This document shows positions 17,287-26,297 of a DNA stretch of 64,000 nt, in pieces (positions within the stretch are counted from its first letter, which is position 1; every line of letters begins with the position of its first letter). Source of the stretch: JBBRHQ01 sp963725315. GTDB lineage: Bacteria; Actinomycetota; Thermoleophilia; Solirubrobacterales; 70-9. Position numbers and translations under genes: made by a program. The notes below the pieces were generated by a model. The model was not told the DNA's origin and did not search any database. It saw only the letters and a program-made list of their open reading frames with translations. The stretch spans positions 124,001-188,000 of the forward strand of contig CAVRYA010000005.1 in the NCBI GenBank assembly GCA_963725315.1, read 5' to 3'.

Positions 17287-18525
17287 GTGCTCCAGGAAGT
17301 CGCGCTCGGCCAGAAGTCACTGGCCGACTACACCCACATCGTCGGGCGGGGGCTGATCGAGGAGATCGAGCGGCTCTCGGCGCCGCTGGAGGGAAGGCGC
17401 GTGCTCCACGTCAGCGCCACCGCCTTCGGGGGAGGGGTCTCGGAGATCCTCTACACGATCGTGCCGCTGATGCGCGACGTCGGGCTCGACGCCCACTGGC
17501 AGGTGATCTTCGGCAAGGAGGAGTTCTTCAACGCGACCAAGCTCCTGCACAACTCCCTCCAGGGCGACCCCGCCACCCTCACCCCGGAGCAGTGGAAGCT
17601 GTTCGACGAGTTCAACGCCTTCAACGCCGACGGGCTGCAGGGGGAGTGGGACGCGATCGTCGTCCACGACCCCCAGCCGATCGGCCTCCGGCGCGGCGCC
17701 ACTGAGGCCGGCAAGCGCTGGATCTGGCGTTGCCACATCGATCTCTCCGAGCCCAACCCGGAGCCGATCGAGCGGTTGCTGCCGATGATCTCGGAGTACG
17801 ACGCGACCGTCTGGCACATGCAGCAGTACGTGCCGGCGGGGATGGATGGCAACCCGCGCGCCAGGATCATCCCCCCGGCGATCGACCCGCTGTCGCCGAA
17901 GAACATGGCGTTCTCCCCCGAGGATGCGGCCTTCGTCTGCGGCCAGTTCGGGATCGACATCGACCGGCCGCTGATCACCCAGGTCTCCCGGTTCGATCCC
18001 TGGAAGGACCCGATGGGGGTGATCGACGCCTACCGCCAGGTCACGGCGGAGATACCCGAGGTCCAGCTCGCCCTGGTCGGCTCGATGGCCACCGACGACC
18101 CCGAGGGCTGGGAGTTCTTCCAGAGGACCTTCGAGTACGCCGACTCCGATCCCGACATCAAGATCCTCAACAACCTCAACAACGTCGGCGCGATCGAGGT
18201 CAACGCCTTCCAGTCGCAATCCGACGTCGTCCTGCAGAAGTCGATCCGCGAGGGGTTCGGGCTGACCGTGACCGAGGCGCTGTGGAAGGGACGCCCGACG
18301 ATCGCCGGCAACGTCGGCGGCATCCCTTTGCAGATCAAGAACGGCGAGACCGGGTTCCTGGTCGACTCGAGCGAGGAGTGCGCGCAGCGCTGCACAGAGG
18401 TGCTTTCAGACCCCGAGCTGGGCAGGCGGCTCGGGCGGGGCGGCAAGGAGCACTCGCGCGAGCATTTCCTCAGCCCGCGGCTGCTGCGCGACTGGCTCGG
18501 GCTGTTCGATCAGCTCCGGGTCTGA
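17287..18525 (+). CDS. treT: TreT-like trehalose synthase (GT4 glycosyltransferase)
   Basis: Member of the GT4 family closest to trehalose glycosyltransferring synthase, which joins NDP-glucose and glucose to trehalose in one step. The N-terminal domain has VSATAFGGGVSEIL, the acceptor region WRCHIDLSEPN and VWHMQQYVP. The C-terminal donor domain has SRFDPWKDP and the E-x7-E retaining motif in REGFGLTVTEALWKG. At 412 residues it is full length. It starts with GTG 18 nt after the protease gene and is close to otsA, so two trehalose routes meet here. The activity is inferred; other GT4 acceptors are possible. Confidence 0.8.
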   Translation: MLQEVALGQKSLADYTHIVGRGLIEEIERLSAPLEGRRVLHVSATAFGGGVSEILYTIVPLMRDVGLDAHWQVIFGKEEFFNATKLLHNSLQGDPATLTPEQWKLFDEFNAFNADGLQGEWDAIVVHDPQPIGLRRGATEAGKRWIWRCHIDLSEPNPEPIERLLPMISEYDATVWHMQQYVPAGMDGNPRARIIPPAIDPLSPKNMAFSPEDAAFVCGQFGIDIDRPLITQVSRFDPWKDPMGVIDAYRQVTAEIPEVQLALVGSMATDDPEGWEFFQRTFEYADSDPDIKILNNLNNVGAIEVNAFQSQSDVVLQKSIREGFGLTVTEALWKGRPTIAGNVGGIPLQIKNGETGFLVDSSEECAQRCTEVLSDPELGRRLGRGGKEHSREHFLSPRLLRDWLGLFDQLRV

Positions 18526-18531
18526 GCCCGT

Positions 18532-19209
18532 TCAGAGCACCTCGATCAGGCCGCGGATGACCAGCGCCGCCCCGATCCCCGCACAGCCGTAGAGGGCGAA
18601 CCCGCGGCCGTGGCGCGACACCCAGGCCTTGAAGCGGTCCACCGCTCGCGGAGTCCAGTCGGGCGCGAAGGTGTAGCCGATCAGCGGCAGCTCCAGGAGC
18701 GAGAGCATGATCAGGTTGAAGGCGATCACCGTCAGCACGGTCTCGACCGTGCTGAGGTCCTGCTTGGCCATCTGGTCGAGGCCGGCCAGATAGGAGCCCC
18801 CCGGAAGAGTCAACAGGGCACCGACGACGAAGGTGTCGCGCGCTCTGCCCTTGCTGAGGAACTTCTGCCATCGCGGCTCCTTTGCCGGCTTTCCCTCCTT
18901 CTTGCGGCGACGGCGCTCGCGAAACCCCTCGTCCCGGCCGGTCGCCAGGACCACGGCAACGAGCAGGAGGATCCCTCCGAGGGTGAAGTCGGCACCGGGC
19001 GAGAGCGTGTTCTTGGCCGTGCTGACGCTGGAGGAGTCGCTGAGCGAGAAGACGATCAGCAACCCAAGGGTGACGCTGGTCAGCGTCGCCCCGCAGAGGT
19101 AGCCGAGCAGCAGACGCTTCGGGCTGGGCAGCAGCAGCATCACGGTGGTCGCGGCAAGCAGGGTCGGGTTGAAGGCAGCCGTGATTGAGAAGAAGAAGAC
19201 CTGACCCAC
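18532..19209 (-). CDS. GAP-family (Sap/sulfolipid-addressing-like) membrane protein
   Basis: A six-helix membrane protein of 225 residues of the GAP family, whose mycobacterial members help export surface glycolipids. The conserved N-terminus AAFNPTLLAATTVMLLLPSP, a charged central loop (RERRRRKKEGKPAKE) and TLPGGSYLAGLDQM are characteristic. It ends 7 nt from the treT stop on the opposite strand. A second, damaged copy lies at 59328-60009 with nearly the same motifs. Confidence 0.83.
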   Translation of the reverse strand: MGQVFFFSITAAFNPTLLAATTVMLLLPSPKRLLLGYLCGATLTSVTLGLLIVFSLSDSSSVSTAKNTLSPGADFTLGGILLLVAVVLATGRDEGFRERRRRKKEGKPAKEPRWQKFLSKGRARDTFVVGALLTLPGGSYLAGLDQMAKQDLSTVETVLTVIAFNLIMLSLLELPLIGYTFAPDWTPRAVDRFKAWVSRHGRGFALYGCAGIGAALVIRGLIEVL

Positions 19210-19278
19210 GTCGCGCCCACTCTATTCGGGACCTACGGACAGTTGGCCGCGGCGGCGCCCGGGTAGGCTCTGGGCGCG

Positions 19279-20772
19279 ATGAGCCCCGACCGTGACCAGC
19301 CGCTGATCATCGTCTCCAACCGCGGCCCGGCACAGTTCGAGCTCGACGAGCAGGGCAGGCGGACGGTGCAGCGGGGAGGCGGCGGGCTGGTCACCGCGCT
19401 CTCGGGGCTCGTCTCCCACCGCGACGCGCTGTGGATCGCCTCGGCGATGACCGACGAGGACGTTGCCGTCTCCGAGGAGAGCGACTCCGGCCTGGTCGAG
19501 ATCTCGATCGGCGGCATCTCCTACCGGGTCTGCCTGATCGAGAGCGACCCCGCCGCCTATGAACGCTTCTACAACGTGATCGCCAACCCGATCCTCTGGT
19601 TCATCCAGCACTACCTGTGGGACCTCTCCAACGCACCCGACATCCGCCAGGAGGAGCTGGACGCCTGGGACTACGGCTACCAGACGGTCAACCGCGACAT
19701 CGCCGGCGGGGTCCTGCAGCAGATCGAGAGCAGCGAGCGGCCGCTGGTGATGCTCCACGACTACCACCTCTACACGGCCCCCGGGCTGATCCGCGCGGAG
19801 CGCCCCGACGCCTTCCTCCACTTCTTCGTCCACATTCCCTGGTCCCAGCCCGACAGCTGGCGGATCCTCCCGGGCAGGATCCGGGAGGCGATCTACCGGG
19901 GCATGCTCGCCAACGACATCATCGGCTTCCACACCAGCGCCTACTGCCGGAACTTCCTGCGCTGCTGCGACGAGCTGATGGAGGTGGACGTCGACTTCCG
20001 CGGCAGCAGGGTGACCCACCCCGGCGGCGAGACGCTGGTCCGCGCCTACCCTCTCTCGATCGACGCCGAGAGGCTGGAGCGGGCCGCCTCCTCCGAGGAG
20101 GTGGCCGCGGCCGAGCGCGAGGTGCTCGAGCGGCGGCGCAAGTACCTGATCATCCGCGTCGATCGCGCCGACCTCTCCAAGAACGTGCTGCGCGGCTTCA
20201 CCGCCTTCGACACCTTCCTCCAGCAGCATCCCGAGTTCCGCGAAGAGGTGACCTTCATCGCCCACCTCCAGCCCTCGCGCCAGGACGTCCCCGAGTACGC
20301 CGAGTACCTGGAGCGGATCGAGGCGCTGGTCGCGGTCGTCAACCACCGCCACGGGACCACCGACTGGATGCCGATCGACCTGAAGATCTACGAGAACTTC
20401 CCCGAGGCCGTGGCGCGCTACAAGCACTTTGATCTGCTGATGGTCAACTCGATCTTCGACGGGATGAACCTGGTGGCCAAGGAGGCGCCGGCCGTGAACA
20501 CCCGCAACGGGGTGCTGATGCTCTCCGAGAACACCGGCTCGCACGAGGAGCTGGCCGACTGCGCCCTCTCGGTCAACCCCTTCGACGTCCAGGAGCAGGC
20601 CGACACGATCTACCGGGCGCTGACCATGGACCCCGAGGAGAAGAGGCTGCGGGCGGAGCGGCTGAAGGAGATCATCCACTCCCGCAACCCGGGGGATTGG
20701 GTGGACGAGCAGCTCGATGACATCAGGGCCGTGCAGAAGGGGCGCCTGGCCGGGGAGGCGCCGCCGGCTTGA
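19279..20772 (+). CDS. otsA: alpha,alpha-trehalose-6-phosphate synthase (GT20)
   Basis: Makes trehalose 6-phosphate from UDP-glucose (or ADP-glucose) and glucose 6-phosphate; trehalose protects against osmotic and desiccation stress. Motifs include SNRGPAQF, the G-G-G-L loop (RGGGGLVTALS), HDYHLYTAP, HIPWSQPDSWRI, RVDRADLSKN and the C-terminal DGMNLVAKE with SENTGSHEEL. The 497-residue length is typical and there is no fused phosphatase domain. No otsB is visible in the window. The downstream hydrolase gene overlaps its stop. Confidence 0.95.
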   Translation: MSPDRDQPLIIVSNRGPAQFELDEQGRRTVQRGGGGLVTALSGLVSHRDALWIASAMTDEDVAVSEESDSGLVEISIGGISYRVCLIESDPAAYERFYNVIANPILWFIQHYLWDLSNAPDIRQEELDAWDYGYQTVNRDIAGGVLQQIESSERPLVMLHDYHLYTAPGLIRAERPDAFLHFFVHIPWSQPDSWRILPGRIREAIYRGMLANDIIGFHTSAYCRNFLRCCDELMEVDVDFRGSRVTHPGGETLVRAYPLSIDAERLERAASSEEVAAAEREVLERRRKYLIIRVDRADLSKNVLRGFTAFDTFLQQHPEFREEVTFIAHLQPSRQDVPEYAEYLERIEALVAVVNHRHGTTDWMPIDLKIYENFPEAVARYKHFDLLMVNSIFDGMNLVAKEAPAVNTRNGVLMLSENTGSHEELADCALSVNPFDVQEQADTIYRALTMDPEEKRLRAERLKEIIHSRNPGDWVDEQLDDIRAVQKGRLAGEAPPA

Positions 20773-22202
20773 GCGGCGGGCGATCCGGTCGGCTGCGGGC
20801 TGCGGGAGCCTTGGCGGCGGCACTGGCGGCGCTGCTCGCCCTCGCCGCCGGAGAGCCCGAGCCGGCGCGACCGGCCGCGCAGGCGGCGCGGGCCGAGGCG
20901 CCGAAGCTGCAGCGCTGCGATCTCGGTCCTCCCCGGCTCTTCCGCTGCGGTCACGTCAAGGTCCCGGTACGTCGCGGGCATCCCTCGCTCGGAAGGCTCA
21001 AGGTGGCCTTTGCACTGCGGCCGCGGATCGAGCGGCGGCGGCGCTCCCTGGGAACGATCGTCGCGGTCGAGGGCGGCCCGGGGTACGCGGCCACCGACCG
21101 CCCATATGCCGCATCGCTGATCGCCGCCCTGGGGCCGATCCTGCGCCGGCGGGACCTGCTCCTGGTCGACGAGCGCGGCACCGGGCGCTCGGGGGTGGTC
21201 CATTGCGACCCGCTCCAGAGGGGGCAGATCCAGGAGCACATAGCGGTCGGCGAGTGCGCCGACCAGCTCGGGGCCCGGTACGCCGCCTACACGACGGCGG
21301 AGGCCGCCGACGACATCGACGCGGTGCGCCGCTCGCTCGGCCTCGGCCGCGTCTTCCTCTACGGCGACTCCTACGGCACGCTGCAGGGCCAGGCCTACGC
21401 AGTCCGCCACGCCTCGAAGCTGCGGGGCCTGATCCTCGATTCGGCCTACCCGGCCAACGATCCCTACTGGCGCACCCTGTTCCCCGCCTTCCGCCACGGG
21501 CTGCGAATCGCCTGCCGCCACTCCCCCAGCTGCCCCGGCAGGCCGTTTCGCCGCTTCAGCCGCGTGGTCCACCGCTTCCATGAAGCCGGCCGTCCCACCG
21601 GCGACCTGCTCGGTTTCGCGCTCGAGGCGGGCACCCTGGCGCCCCGCTCCTACCTCAACCTCGACAAGGCGGACCGCTACTTCCTGCGCGGCAGGCCGCG
21701 CCGGCTGAACCGGCTGATCTGGCCCGGGCCACCCGGGTTCGGAGACCCCCATTCCTTCTCCTACGGGCTGGAGATCGCCGTCGAGTGCAACGACTACCCC
21801 CAACTCTGGGACACGCGGGCGCCGATCAACAAGCGGATCCGCCAGCTCACGGTCGCGGTCAAGGGCCTGCCCCGCGGCTACTTCGCGCCGTTCACCCGGC
21901 GCGAGTACCTGCTCTCCTCCGAGGCGCACCAGACCAACTGCCTGACCTGGCCGGCGCCGCCGCCCGGCGGGCTGGAGCCGCCCGTGCCGAAGGGCTGGAC
22001 GGCGCCACGCAGCTTCCCGACCCTGATCCTGGCCGGCCAGATCGACGACATCACCTCGGTCAAGGAGGCGCGCCAGACCGCCCGGCGCTTCCCCCGCTCA
22101 CGCCTCTACGTCGTCCCCAACCGCGGCCACGTCGCCAGCCTCTACTTCCCCTTCGTCTCGCGGGCGGTCGGGGTGATCCGGCACTTCATCCGCCGCCACT
22201 GA
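20769..22202 (+). CDS. secreted alpha/beta-hydrolase (S33/TAP-like peptidase family)
   Basis: A 477-residue hydrolase with an N-terminal hydrophobic export segment (AAGALAAALAALLALAAG). The oxyanion/strand region EGGPGYAAT and DERGTGRSG precede the nucleophile elbow GDSYG (about residue 200). The C-terminal TAP-like region carries the acid in LAGQIDDIT and the His in NRGHVASLY. This matches actinobacterial tripeptidyl-aminopeptidase-like proteins; the real substrate may be a small amide or ester. The TTG start at 20769 overlaps the otsA stop by 4 nt, so it is translationally coupled to otsA, though a functional link is unclear. Confidence 0.85.
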   Translation: MSGGRSGRLRAAGALAAALAALLALAAGEPEPARPAAQAARAEAPKLQRCDLGPPRLFRCGHVKVPVRRGHPSLGRLKVAFALRPRIERRRRSLGTIVAVEGGPGYAATDRPYAASLIAALGPILRRRDLLLVDERGTGRSGVVHCDPLQRGQIQEHIAVGECADQLGARYAAYTTAEAADDIDAVRRSLGLGRVFLYGDSYGTLQGQAYAVRHASKLRGLILDSAYPANDPYWRTLFPAFRHGLRIACRHSPSCPGRPFRRFSRVVHRFHEAGRPTGDLLGFALEAGTLAPRSYLNLDKADRYFLRGRPRRLNRLIWPGPPGFGDPHSFSYGLEIAVECNDYPQLWDTRAPINKRIRQLTVAVKGLPRGYFAPFTRREYLLSSEAHQTNCLTWPAPPPGGLEPPVPKGWTAPRSFPTLILAGQIDDITSVKEARQTARRFPRSRLYVVPNRGHVASLYFPFVSRAVGVIRHFIRRH

Positions 22203-22283
22203 GCCGGCCGCCGGCGCGGACGCGGACGCGGGCCGAACTGCAGGTTAGGGGCCCAATGGGCACGCAAGGTTGCGTTCGGCGTT

Positions 22284-22790
22284 TCAGTGGGGGGCGAACT
22301 CCTCGGATCCGTCGCCGGGCGGGGGCGCCGGGGTCACGGGCAGCGCGGGCGGAGCCGGGGATGGGGGCGCAGGAGGTGGGGATGGGGGCGGGGCCGCCGG
22401 GGCCGGGGAGGTGCAGGCCGGGCAGGCGGGGAGGACTCGGGCGAGGGATCGCGCGATTTGCGGTGCGGGTGCTTCGCGTGGTGCCTGCGGCGCTCGAGCG
22501 CGCCGCTGCCGCCCTCCTTCACTGCCTCGGTGGCCGACATGGCGGCGGGATCGCACCCGGCCCGCCTGCCCGGCCTTTGGGGGTCGGACACGCGCAGGCG
22601 GCTGCGGCGGCCTTCTCGCCGTGTCGCCTGGCGGGCTGAGGCGCTGCCGCGGCAGGCCGACGTCGGTCGCCAGCGGCGGTGGGCGGGGCGGCCGAAGCAG
22701 GGCGGGCACCGCGGTCAGCGCGAGCAGCGCCGCGACCATCGCGATGGCGACCCTGGCGGCGGCGCCCCAGCGGACTCGAACTCTCGGCAT
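22284..22790 (-). CDS. proline-rich single-TM hypothetical protein
   Basis: From ATG 22790 the protein begins with a basic stretch and one membrane segment (VAIAMVAALLALTAVPALL). About 140 residues of Arg/Pro/Ala-rich sequence follow, ending in long Pro-Ala runs, which suggests a wall-spanning tail. I do not recognise a family. It is divergent from rpsF, 55 nt away. Low complexity makes the call moderate; the clear membrane segment after the start is the main support. Confidence 0.45.
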   Translation of the reverse strand: MPRVRVRWGAAARVAIAMVAALLALTAVPALLRPPRPPPLATDVGLPRQRLSPPGDTARRPPQPPARVRPPKAGQAGRVRSRRHVGHRGSEGGRQRRARAPQAPREAPAPQIARSLARVLPACPACTSPAPAAPPPSPPPAPPSPAPPALPVTPAPPPGDGSEEFAPH

Positions 22791-22845
22791 GAGAGGCGAA
22801 GGCCCGGGGCCGAAGGACTCTCCCCCGCTATAGTCATGCGCCGCC

Positions 22846-23265
22846 TTGGCAGAGACACGCGAATACGAACTGGTGCTGATGCTCGACCCGGGCCTCGAGG
22901 ACGCGACCCGCGACGCGCTCGCCCAGGAGGCCCGTGGGCAGATCGAGTCGGACGGGTCGCTCAAGCACGAGAACGCCTGGGGCGTTCGCAAGATGGCCTA
23001 CGAGATCGAGCAGCGGACCGAGGCTGACTACCGCTGGTTCCGGTTCGAGGCCGGGCGCGACCTGCTCGGCCGCCTCGACCACAGTCTGAAGATCGCCGAC
23101 GGGGTGCTTCGATTCAGGGTGTTCAGGGTCGATCCCGCCTCCCCCGTGCTGGGAGCGCCCCCGGCGGCCGGGGCGCCGGCGCCCTCCCGGGACCGCGGTG
23201 AGCGTGGCGAGCGCCCTCCCCGCGAGGAGCGCGAGGAGCGCACCGGGGCCGACGGCGGCGACTAG
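22846..23265 (+). CDS. rpsF: 30S ribosomal protein S6
   Basis: Ribosomal protein that binds 16S rRNA with S18. The N-terminus REYELVLMLDPGL and ENAWGVRKMAYEIEQRTEADY are characteristic. The body is about 100 residues, followed by a Pro/Arg/Glu-rich, low-complexity C-terminal extension of about 35 residues. The start is a TTG at 22846. It opens the conserved block rpsF-ssb-rpsR-rplI-dnaB. Confidence 0.93.
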   Translation: MAETREYELVLMLDPGLEDATRDALAQEARGQIESDGSLKHENAWGVRKMAYEIEQRTEADYRWFRFEAGRDLLGRLDHSLKIADGVLRFRVFRVDPASPVLGAPPAAGAPAPSRDRGERGERPPREEREERTGADGGD

Positions 23266-23404
23266 CAGGCGCCCGCGGGCCGGCGCAACCGGCCGCGCAA
23301 TCCATTTCACCGCAGTTTGGGTCGTTTGCCGCCGGGCGGGGGAGAGATCGCGCCGGGCGCCGTCTTAGACTCTGGTCGAGAAACTAGAAAGAGGAGCGAG
23401 AGCA

Positions 23405-23860
23405 GTGGCAGCCACGAACATCAACAGGGTGATCCTCACCGGAAACCTGACCCGCGACCCGGAGCTGCGGAGCACGCCCGGCGGGACTTCAGTCTGCAGC
23501 CTGAGGCTGGCGGTCAACAGCCGCCGCAAGGACTCCAGCGGCGAGTGGACGGACAAGCCCAACTACTTCGACATCACCGTCTGGGGCGCGCAGGGCGAGA
23601 ACTGCGCCAACTACCTCAGCAAGGGGCGTCCGGTCGCGGTCGACGGCAGGCTCGAGTGGCGCGAGTGGGAGGCCAAGGACGGCTCCGGCAAACGCCAGAG
23701 CGTCGAGGTGATCGCCGACTCGGTGCAGTTCCTCGGCTCCCGCGAAGGCGGTGGCGGAAACGGCAACGGCTTCACCGCGACATCCGACGTCCCCGCCGAC
23801 ACCTCCGACTTCGAGGGTGCCAGCGTGGGCGGCGGCAGCGACGACGACATCCCCTTCTAG
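23405..23860 (+). CDS. ssb: single-stranded DNA-binding protein
   Basis: Binds and protects single-stranded DNA during replication and repair. The OB-fold is clear (NRVILTGNLTRDPELRSTPG, NYFDITVWG, VDGRLEWREWE), followed by a Gly/Asp-rich linker and the conserved acidic tip DDDIPF that recruits partner proteins. The 151-residue protein starts at GTG 23405, preceded by an AGAGGAG-like ribosome-binding site. Its position between rpsF and rpsR is the usual bacterial arrangement. Confidence 0.95.
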   Translation: MAATNINRVILTGNLTRDPELRSTPGGTSVCSLRLAVNSRRKDSSGEWTDKPNYFDITVWGAQGENCANYLSKGRPVAVDGRLEWREWEAKDGSGKRQSVEVIADSVQFLGSREGGGGNGNGFTATSDVPADTSDFEGASVGGGSDDDIPF

Positions 23861-23978
23861 CTCCCCGACCATCCACCCGCGGGGCTCCGGCGGGGCCCCG
23901 CTCGCGACTCAGCCGCTACGATCCCCTGGTTCGGCTCGCTCGGCCATCCGCCGGGCGACTTCTACGTAAGGACTGCAC

Positions 23979-24239
23979 GTGGCAAGAACCAGAGACGCAG
24001 GACCCCAGAGGCGCGGCCGTCGGCCGTCGGACAGGATGCGACCGCGGAAGTACACGCGGATCAACGTCGAGGAGATCGACTACAAGGACCTCAACCTCCT
24101 GCGCCGGTTCATCTCCGACAAGGGCAAGACGCGCTCGCGGCGGGTCACCGGACTCTCGCGCAAGCACCAGCGCCAGCTCGCGGTCGCGGTGAAGCGGGCA
24201 CGGGAGATCGCCCTGCTGCCCTACGTCGGGGAGCGCTGA
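23979..24239 (+). CDS. rpsR: 30S ribosomal protein S18
   Basis: Small-subunit protein that pairs with S6. The 86-residue sequence has the family pattern IDYKDLNLLRRFISDKGK and RVTGLSRKHQRQLAVAVKRAR ending ALLPYV. It shares one base with the next gene (TGATG), so rplI translation is coupled. Confidence 0.96.
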   Translation: MARTRDAGPQRRGRRPSDRMRPRKYTRINVEEIDYKDLNLLRRFISDKGKTRSRRVTGLSRKHQRQLAVAVKRAREIALLPYVGER

Positions 24240-24691
24240 TGGCCCAGGCGATCCTGCTCGCCGACGTCGATGATCTCGGCGCGCGGGGAGACGCTGTCGA
24301 CGTCTCGCCCGGCTACCTCCGCAACTACCTGGTGCCGCGGAAGCTGGCCCAGCCGGCGACCGATGCGGCGCTCGAGCAGGCGAGTCGGCGCCGCGAGGCC
24401 GCCGAGCGCGCCGAGCGCGAGGCGGCGGCCCGGGCGGAGGAGACGGCTGCGCTGCTCTCGAAGACGGTGCTGACGATCCACCATCGCGCCGGAGAGGACG
24501 GCAAGCTGTTCGGGTCGGTGACGGCGAAGGAGATCGCCGAGGCGATCCGCGACGCCCGCGATCTGCGCATCGACCGCCGTAAGATCCGCCTCGACCAGCC
24601 GATCCACGAGATCGGCACCTACATGGTCGAGATCGAGGTCCAGGGCGGCGCCACCGCCTCGGTGAAGACGATCGTCGCCGAGCAGAGGTAG
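24239..24691 (+). CDS. rplI: 50S ribosomal protein L9
   Basis: Large-subunit protein bL9. The N-terminal domain has AILLADVDDLGARGD and VSPGYLRNYLVPRKLA, the long connecting helix is Ala/Arg/Glu-rich, and the C-terminal domain has GKLFGSVTAKEIAEAI. The length of 150 residues is standard. The start codon overlaps the rpsR stop. Confidence 0.96.
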   Translation: MAQAILLADVDDLGARGDAVDVSPGYLRNYLVPRKLAQPATDAALEQASRRREAAERAEREAAARAEETAALLSKTVLTIHHRAGEDGKLFGSVTAKEIAEAIRDARDLRIDRRKIRLDQPIHEIGTYMVEIEVQGGATASVKTIVAEQR

Positions 24692-24887
24692 CGACCGCGA
24701 CAGTCGCCCTCCCGGCCGCTGTCCCCGGTCACGATCAGGCGCGCAAAAGGTTGCGGAAAACCCGCATTCCCCGCGCACGGCCGGCGCCCTCGTGTGGTTT
24801 GGTTGAGCCGCGCTCCGTCCCGGCGCGGCACCGGCTGTGGCGCGATCGCGCTTCCGCCGATGCCGACCCGACACTGATCAGCGAGCG

Positions 24888-26297
24888 ATGACGCAGACCC
24901 CGACAAGCCAGGTCCCACCCCAGAACATCGAGGTCGAGGAGTCGGTCCTCGGGGCGATGCTGGTCGCCCAGGGAGCGCTGACCCGGGTGATCGACGAGGT
25001 CAAGCTGAAGCCCGAGGACTTCTACCTCGACCGCCACCAGGTCATCTTCAGGGCGATCCACGACCTCTACGCCGCCTCGAAGCCGGTCGACGAATTGAGC
25101 GTGGTCGAGTCCCTGGCCCAGCACGGCAAGATCGAGGAGGTCGGCGGCAAGCTCTACGTCTCCGAGCTGGCGGCGAAGGTGCCGGCGGCCGGCAACGCCA
25201 AGCACTACGCCGAGATCGTCCAGCAGAACTCCCTGCTGCGGCGGCTGCTGGGGGCGGGGCAGGAGATCCAGTCCTGGGTCCACGAGCGCGAGGGCGAGCC
25301 GCGGCTGCTGGCCGAGCGCGCCGAGAAGCTGCTCTTCGAGGTCGCCCACGAGGAGCAGGCGAGCGACTTCCGCCGCGTCGACGAGATCCTCATCGACGAG
25401 CTGGACCGGCTCGAGAAGCTCTCCAGCGGCGAGGCCGAGGTCACCGGGACCCCGTCCGGCTTCCGGGATCTCGACGGCATCACCGGAGGCTTCCAGCCAG
25501 GCAACCTGATCGTGCTGGCAGCACGACCGGCCATGGGAAAGAGCGCGCTTGTCGCCAACATCGCCGAGAACGTCTCGATGAAGCACGAGCTGCCGGTCGC
25601 GTTCTTCTCACTGGAGATGTCCGAGGTCGAGCTGGCGCAGCGGTTCATCGCCTGCCGGGCGCGGATCCCGGGCGAGCGGCTGCGCAAGGGCAAGGTCGCC
25701 CAGAAGGACTGGCCGAAGGTCGTGCGGGCCTGCAACGAGCTGGAGCGGGCGCCGCTCTGGATCGACGACTCCTCCGACCTCGGCCTGCTCGACCTGCGGG
25801 CGAAGGCGCGGCGACTGCACGCGCAGGAGCAGTCGCGGGGCGGGCTGGGGGCCGTGGTCGTCGACTACATGCAGCTGATGCGCGCCGACGACCCTCGCGC
25901 CAACCGGGTCGAGCAGGTCGGGCAGATGAGCCGGGGGCTGAAGATCCTCGCCCGCGAGCTGGGGATTCCGGTGATCGCCATCAGCCAGCTCTCGCGCGCC
26001 CCGGAGCAGCGGCCCGACAAGCGGCCGATCCTCTCCGACCTGCGCGAGTCGGGGCAGATCGAGCAGGACGCCGACGTTGTCGCCTTCCTCTACCGCGATG
26101 AGTACTACGACCCCGACTCAGAGGACCAGGGGATAGCCGAGGTGATCATCGCCAAGCACCGAAACGGGCCGATCGGCAAGGCCCGGCTGGCCTTCATCGA
26201 GCGCTTCCCGCGCTTCCTCGACCGCGCCCAGGACGACCGCCCGATCGAGCAGCCGGCCGGCGAGGGGCCGCCGATCGCCGACGCCGCCGAGTTCTGA
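24888..26297 (+). CDS. dnaB: replicative DNA helicase DnaB
   Basis: Hexameric helicase that unwinds the chromosome at forks. The N-terminal domain begins VPPQNIEVEESVLGAML. The C-terminal RecA-like domain has Walker A RPAMGKSAL (about residue 215), FSLEMSEVELAQR, Walker B VVVDYMQLM and the ISQLSRAPEQR arginine-finger region. The ATG at 24888 is chosen to start just before the conserved domain; no intein is present. The stop overlaps the next start (TGATG), linking it to a helicase-loader-like ATPase. Confidence 0.96.
   Translation: MTQTPTSQVPPQNIEVEESVLGAMLVAQGALTRVIDEVKLKPEDFYLDRHQVIFRAIHDLYAASKPVDELSVVESLAQHGKIEEVGGKLYVSELAAKVPAAGNAKHYAEIVQQNSLLRRLLGAGQEIQSWVHEREGEPRLLAERAEKLLFEVAHEEQASDFRRVDEILIDELDRLEKLSSGEAEVTGTPSGFRDLDGITGGFQPGNLIVLAARPAMGKSALVANIAENVSMKHELPVAFFSLEMSEVELAQRFIACRARIPGERLRKGKVAQKDWPKVVRACNELERAPLWIDDSSDLGLLDLRAKARRLHAQEQSRGGLGAVVVDYMQLMRADDPRANRVEQVGQMSRGLKILARELGIPVIAISQLSRAPEQRPDKRPILSDLRESGQIEQDADVVAFLYRDEYYDPDSEDQGIAEVIIAKHRNGPIGKARLAFIERFPRFLDRAQDDRPIEQPAGEGPPIADAAEF

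Noticed and set aside
22203..22845. CRISPR array or tandem repeat in the G-rich stretch upstream of rpsF
   Set aside because: The G-runs are irregular and are explained by a proline-rich coding region on the minus strand.
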